A DNA stretch of 45,477 nucleotides, from positions 1-45,477 of the forward strand of contig NZ_JACIIZ010000026.1 in the NCBI RefSeq assembly GCF_014205765.1. The letters run 5' to 3'. The notes beneath the pieces were generated by a model that was not told where the DNA came from, searched no databases, and saw nothing but the letters and a program-made list of their open reading frames with translations. Below, piece by piece: positions 42,003 to 45,477 of the stretch; positions within the stretch are counted from its first letter, which is position 1, and every line of letters starts with the position of its first letter. This stretch comes from Nitrospirillum iridis. Lineage in GTDB: Bacteria; Pseudomonadota; Alphaproteobacteria; Azospirillales; Azospirillaceae. The translations under genes were made by a program, and so were the position numbers.

Positions 42003-43516
42003 CAAGGTTGGCCCCCATGATCGATACCATCGGGATGCGCCGCCAGATAGTCCTTCAGGCGCTGGTCGCGCAGGGTCCAGCTCCGCCAGTCGGTGTGGGT
42101 GGACAGGAAGCGTTGGGCCAATTCTCGGCGCAACTCGGCCGCGCCCGCTAGGTCGTCGTTTGCCGGCAAGGCGGTGTAGCGGTCCAGCGCCGGGATGGTT
42201 TGGGGTCCCAGGCGCCCCAGATACTCCCAATCCAGGGCCGGGCCGCCGCCCGCCATCTCAAGGCAGTGGCTGACGTTATATTCGGCGATCAGCGCGGGCA
42301 CGTTGACCCAGCCCACGACGTAGAGGGTCAGAACCAGACTGCACAGGTTGGCCCCCACCAGCCAGCGATTGGGCCGGCCCAGCGCCATCCGCGCCAGGAT
42401 CAGGACCAAGCCCGCCGCCACCAGTCCCATCCAGATGAAGGCTGCCAAGCGCAATAGGGTCAGAGAATACGCCTCGACATAGGTGGCCAGCCGCAGCATG
42501 GCCGATAGCACCAGCAAAATGTTCTGCGCGATCCAGGCGATGATCAGGCCATGTACAGCCCTGGGCACCGGTCGCCGCTCCAGCGCCACCAGCACAAACA
42601 GGGCGGCCAGCAGGGCCGTCAGAATCAGGGGATAGGCCCCTTGGTGGGCGTAGGTGGCGTGGGTGATGCCCGGCGGCAGGGCGTGGCCGGTCCAGAGATA
42701 ATAGACGTCCAGTGCCGATTGTAAGGCGAACAGGGCGTTGAACAGGATCAGGGCCCGCACGATGGCGGCGGGGGAGAGCAGCAGACCCAACAGCGGGTCC
42801 TGCCGCCAGTCGTCGGGTGAGATGGGCTTGGGTGCCCGGTTGCCAGCGGGGGCCGGGATGCGGAGGAAGGGCCACAGCAAGGCCAGCGCCATCATCCAGA
42901 AAACGACGCGGCCTGCATCAACATCACCGACCGGCAGTTGGTCCAGCCACCCGCGCAGCACCGGGTTGGCCGCCGTGAACAACAGGCAGAAGATGAGGCC
43001 CAGCCCCAGCGGTAGGATCCAGCGGCCAATGCCGCTCACCGCCGCTTGGCGCCCGCCGTGGGCCGACCACCAGGCGAAGGCCGCCCGGCCGTCGCGCAGC
43101 AGCAGCTGCGGCCCCCGCACCAGCATGGCGCCCACCGCGCGGACCCTGTCCGCCAAGTCGGGCAGCCAACGACAGGTCAGGGCGAGTAAGCTGGCGGCCA
43201 CGGCGGGGATGGCCAGCAACAGCGACAGCGGCGTGACGGCGTCGGCCAGCAGGATCAGCACGGCGGCCAGCGTGGCGATCCCTCCCAGTCGTGCGTCTCC
43301 GCCCGCCACCGGTGGGTTCAGCGCCAGGGCGCCGCCGCACACCAGCGCCAGGAAGGCGGGCAGCGCAATGCCCCAGGGCGTGCCGTAGAACAGGGCTGTG
43401 GCCAGGGTGGCCAGGCCAGCCAGAGCGATCTCGGCCCACGCGTTGGGAGCGGGCAAGGAGGGGGCGTCACCGCCAGGTTGGGGGCTGGCGGTCGCGATGC
43501 TGGGGATGTCGGTCAT
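42002..43516 (-). CDS. DUF4173 (DUF4153-like) integral membrane protein
   Basis: Polytopic membrane protein of 504 aa with about twelve hydrophobic segments, a central soluble stretch around LVRGPQLLLRDGRAAFAWW, and a charged C-terminal tail (RRELAQRFLSTHTDWRSWTL). This layout is typical of DUF4173 proteins, whose role is not established to my knowledge. It is the second gene of a coupled set: the 49-aa ORF stop overlaps its start (ATGA), and its stop overlaps the response-regulator start. That suggests it works with, or signals to, the two-component system. Confidence 0.85.
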   Translation of the reverse strand: MTDIPSIATASPQPGGDAPSLPAPNAWAEIALAGLATLATALFYGTPWGIALPAFLALVCGGALALNPPVAGGDARLGGIATLAAVLILLADAVTPLSLLLAIPAVAASLLALTCRWLPDLADRVRAVGAMLVRGPQLLLRDGRAAFAWWSAHGGRQAAVSGIGRWILPLGLGLIFCLLFTAANPVLRGWLDQLPVGDVDAGRVVFWMMALALLWPFLRIPAPAGNRAPKPISPDDWRQDPLLGLLLSPAAIVRALILFNALFALQSALDVYYLWTGHALPPGITHATYAHQGAYPLILTALLAALFVLVALERRPVPRAVHGLIIAWIAQNILLVLSAMLRLATYVEAYSLTLLRLAAFIWMGLVAAGLVLILARMALGRPNRWLVGANLCSLVLTLYVVGWVNVPALIAEYNVSHCLEMAGGGPALDWEYLGRLGPQTIPALDRYTALPANDDLAGAAELRRELAQRFLSTHTDWRSWTLRDQRLKDYLAAHPDGIDHGGQP

Positions 43517-43662
43517 CTGGGCGGAGGCTTCCGGGGCTGGAAAGGCAGGATGACGGCCGGCCCCGCCGCGCGCTGGGGCGCCACCAGCCACCAGCCGTCA
43601 CGCAGGACGCGATCGGGTAGCGGCTTGGGGGTGGTCAGGGGGTGGGGGCTGGCGGGTGTCAT
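43513..43662 (-). CDS. Small hypothetical protein coupled to DUF4173 gene
   Basis: A 49-residue frame reading MTPASPHPLTTPKPLPDRVL and then RDGWWLVAPQRAAGPAVILP, ending FQPRKPPPR. It is Pro/Arg-rich with a short hydrophobic centre. Its TGA overlaps the DUF4173 ATG by 4 nt, the same coupling used by the rest of the operon, which is the main reason to call it real. An earlier ATG at 43704 is possible. No family recognised. Confidence 0.5.
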   Translation of the reverse strand: MTPASPHPLTTPKPLPDRVLRDGWWLVAPQRAAGPAVILPFQPRKPPPR

Positions 43663-43792
43663 GCCGCCGTTATGCCGCCCTCCCGTGCAGCCCTGGGGGC
43701 GCACCTCCGCAGATATTCCCGGGATTTCGTGCAGATTTTATGCAGAAGGGCCACCGCTGCCTTCCTTGGCCTTGCGCGACGCCGTTCCGGGG

Positions 43793-44251
43793 TCACTTCG
43801 CCTTGATGGTGACGGTCAGCGTGTCGCTATAGCTGCCGGCGATGGTCTTGGCGTTGGCCGGAATGGTGACGGCCAGGGCGGCGGTTTTGGCGAAGGTGGC
43901 CTTGGCCCGGGTGACGGCGACGGCGCCGCTGGCGTTGCCGGTGGTGCCGTCGTACAGCGTGGTGAAGCTGACGGTGTCCTTTCCGGACTTCAATTTGCCG
44001 CTGTTGGCGGAGGAGACGCTGATGCTGTAGCCCTTGCCGTCGTTGCAGTTCTCAACCACGCTGCCCACCTGGCGCGCGGTCTCCCCCGCCACCACATCCA
44101 GGGCCACGCCCAGATCGGTGACGGCCACCGTGCAGGCGGTGGCCACACTGGCTTTCAGCGCGATGGTCCGGTTGAGGCTGGCGGCGCGGGCCGGCGCGAT
44201 GGCGGTCAGCGCCAGCCAGCCCACAAGCAGGGCTGACAAGAGGCGGGTCAT
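43793..44251 (-). CDS. Spore coat U-like secreted protein (SCPU domain)
   Basis: Secreted beta-sandwich protein (152 aa). A signal peptide (LLSALLVGWLALTAIAPARA) precedes a domain with two Cys (ATACTVAV and VVENCNDG), probably disulfide-linked, and the characteristic end AGSYSDTLTVTIKAK. SCPU proteins are usually pilin-like subunits of chaperone-usher systems. No chaperone or usher gene lies nearby, so it is an orphan here or is exported by a system elsewhere. The ATG at 44251 has GAAGGA about 10 nt upstream; the longer frame to 44602 covers the promoter region. Confidence 0.85.
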   Translation of the reverse strand: MTRLLSALLVGWLALTAIAPARAASLNRTIALKASVATACTVAVTDLGVALDVVAGETARQVGSVVENCNDGKGYSISVSSANSGKLKSGKDTVSFTTLYDGTTGNASGAVAVTRAKATFAKTAALAVTIPANAKTIAGSYSDTLTVTIKAK

Positions 44252-44504
44252 GGGAAGGCGTCCTTCGGTTCCTGGGGCTTCGGAGCCCGTTTGGGACCGT
44301 ATTACGCAAACATCGGGCCAGATGCGGCGCATGGCCGCACTCAGTACGGTAAATAAGGGATTAATCAGGTAGGGGCACGTACCCCTATCCCGTTGAAGAG
44401 GCGAAAGCAGTGCAATACGCAATGAGGCCGGCGACCGGAGCGGATAGCAGTTTTGCAAATAGTATTGCGCAATGCATTGGGGTTTCCCCCCATCGGGGGC
44501 GGGC
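44252..44504. promoter_or_regulatory. Divergent regulatory region with repeated CGCAA motifs and a GGGG/CCCC dyad
   Basis: This 253-bp spacer separates the SCPU gene and msrQ. It contains TTACGCAA (44302-44309), ATACGCAA (44415-44422) and TTGCGCAA (44465-44472), and an inverted repeat TAGGGG (44370-44375) / CCCCTA (44382-44387) with a 6-nt centre. The region is less GC-rich than its flanks. Binding proteins are unknown. Confidence 0.45.
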
Positions 44505-45386
44505 ATGACGGGGCGGCCTGCGAACTGGCGCTTGTGGCGGGACCGGGCCAGCCGCTTCTCCTGGCTGCTGACCGTGGTCCTAGTGGGCCTGTGCCTGCCC
44601 ATCCTGCTGATCGCCGCTGACGCCTTTCTGGGCCAGTTGGGGCCCCGGCCTTACAGCGCCTTCATCCATCAGGTGGGTCTGTGGGCCTTCCGCTTTCTGC
44701 TGCTGTCGCTGCTGGTGACCCCGCTGGCGCGCATCGCCCGTTGGCCGGCGTTGATGACGGTGCGGCGGCGCATCGGCGTGGCGGCCTGCCTTTATGCCGT
44801 CGTGCATCTCGCGGGCTATGCCGTCGACCAGTCGCTTGATCTGGTTCACATCGCGTCCGAGATCGCGCGCCGGATCTATCTCACCATCGGCTTCGTGGCG
44901 CTGCTGGGCCTGGTGGCGCTGGGGGTCACCTCCACCGACGGCATGATCCGGCGTCTGGGCGGGCCGCGCTGGCGCCGGCTGCACGCCCTGGCCTATCCCA
45001 TCGCCATCCTGGCTGTGGTCCACTTCTTCCTGCAGGCCAAGGCCGACGTGACGGAGCCGACGCTGATGGCCGGATGGCTCACCTGGTTGTTGGGATACCG
45101 CGCGCTCAATCGCGTCTTGCCGGACGGGCAGGCGCGGGCCGTTCCGCCGCTGCTGGGGTTCAGCGTCCTGGTGGCGCTGGCCACGGCGGGGGCGGAGGCC
45201 GTGGGTTTCTGGGCGGTGCGCCACTTGCCGCCCGACCTGGTGCTTGAGGCCAACCTCAGCTTCGACCTGGATGTGGGCATCCGTCCCGCCTGGTACGTGC
45301 TGGCGGGCGGGCTGGGGCTGACCTTGGCGGCGGTGGTGGGTGACGCCCGGCAACGGGCGCGCCAACTTGTCCGGGCGCGCGCCTAG
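44505..45386 (+). CDS. msrQ: MsrQ-like haem membrane subunit of the MsrPQ methionine sulfoxide reductase system
   Basis: Ferric-reductase-like transmembrane protein of 293 aa. It shows the conserved core RRRIGVAACLYAVVHLAGYA and RRLHALAYPIAILAVVHFFL, with His residues positioned to bind haem b. MsrQ passes electrons to the periplasmic molybdoenzyme MsrP to repair oxidised methionine. No msrP (yedY) gene is adjacent, which is unusual. A C-terminal extension with an extra hydrophobic segment makes it longer than the E. coli protein (about 210 aa). The ATG at 44505 follows a G-rich element; an ATG at 44472 is possible. Its TAG stop coincides with the TA at the apparent edge of an insertion sequence. 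Confidence 0.87.
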   Translation: MTGRPANWRLWRDRASRFSWLLTVVLVGLCLPILLIAADAFLGQLGPRPYSAFIHQVGLWAFRFLLLSLLVTPLARIARWPALMTVRRRIGVAACLYAVVHLAGYAVDQSLDLVHIASEIARRIYLTIGFVALLGLVALGVTSTDGMIRRLGGPRWRRLHALAYPIAILAVVHFFLQAKADVTEPTLMAGWLTWLLGYRALNRVLPDGQARAVPPLLGFSVLVALATAGAEAVGFWAVRHLPPDLVLEANLSFDLDVGIRPAWYVLAGGLGLTLAAVVGDARQRARQLVRARA

Positions 45387-45477
45387 AGCATCGCACCAGA
45401 AGTCGGAATCAGAGGATTCCCATTGAAGGTCGAATGTGATTCCCCTTTGTCGGAGGTGGATCATGGGCAAGTCATAT
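45387..45477 (+). mobile_element. Left end of an insertion sequence, possibly IS630 family
   Basis: Directly after the msrQ stop comes GAGCATCGCACCAGAAGTCG and an 80-nt non-coding leader, then GGAGG, then an ATG at 45463. The preceding TA (45384-45385) would be the target dinucleotide used by IS630/Tc1-type elements. The right end lies outside the window, so family assignment is tentative. Confidence 0.5.
45463..45477 (+). CDS. Partial start of putative transposase
   Basis: Only five codons (MGKSY) are present before the window ends. GGAGG lies 6 nt upstream. Several IS630-type transposases begin with this type of sequence, so a transposase is suggested but not proven. Confidence 0.4.

Overview
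The window is high-GC proteobacterial DNA. The many TonB-dependent receptors, Tat-type leaders, a CreBC-like two-component system, a long MsrQ and dense ATGA-coupled operons suggest an alphaproteobacterium, perhaps of the Rhodospirillales/Azospirillaceae. That placement is inferred from composition and gene content; there is no rRNA in the window.

Region A (1-5416) is visibly less GC-rich than what follows and looks acquired. A divergent AraC-type regulator faces a catabolic cluster: Rieske oxygenase, FAD aromatic hydroxylase, a decayed S-formylglutathione hydrolase, an adrenodoxin-type ferredoxin and its NADH reductase. Oxygenase, ferredoxin and reductase match dicamba-O-demethylase-like three-component systems in size and motif. 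The island stops abruptly in a truncated GTGA-coupled reading frame next to the PfkB gene.

Region B (5417-22691) is the most coherent system. Two transcription units diverge around a LacI-family repressor gene. The minus-strand unit runs TonB receptor, PhoD-like phosphatase, nucleoside hydrolase, BMP-type binding protein, ABC ATPase, two permeases, ADP-ribosylglycohydrolase, double-SIS protein and PfkB kinase, with most junctions overlapping by 4 nt. The plus-strand unit is a second TonB receptor and an adenine-deaminase-type enzyme. A perfect ATGAAACGTTTCAT palindrome covers the likely start of the receptor promoter, a weaker copy lies upstream of its -35, and related copies precede the LacI gene and the second receptor. 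I read the whole as a nucleotide/nucleoside foraging regulon. The ADP-ribosylglycohydrolase, SIS and PfkB tail suggests a substrate beyond ordinary nucleosides, possibly ribosyl conjugates.

Region C (22806-31489, minus strand) is a decaying surface-polysaccharide locus: NAD-dependent epimerase, remnants of CDP-glucose enzymes (rfbF and rfbG), a split transketolase, a small-molecule kinase, a sulfotransferase-like protein, an AT-rich broken gene, a GNAT, a GT-C glycosyltransferase and an aminotransferase fragment. Several long C/G homopolymers lie here.

Region D (31673-45477) is ordinary accessory chromosome: a BASS-type transporter with a divergent LysR regulator, a saccharopine-dehydrogenase-like DUF4166 protein, an M19 dipeptidase homologue lacking metal ligands, a TetR/GST/MFS unit behind a large dyad, a 49-aa ORF/DUF4173/response regulator/histidine kinase operon, a lone spore-coat-U-like secreted protein, and an orphan msrQ whose stop codon abuts what looks like the left end of an insertion sequence.
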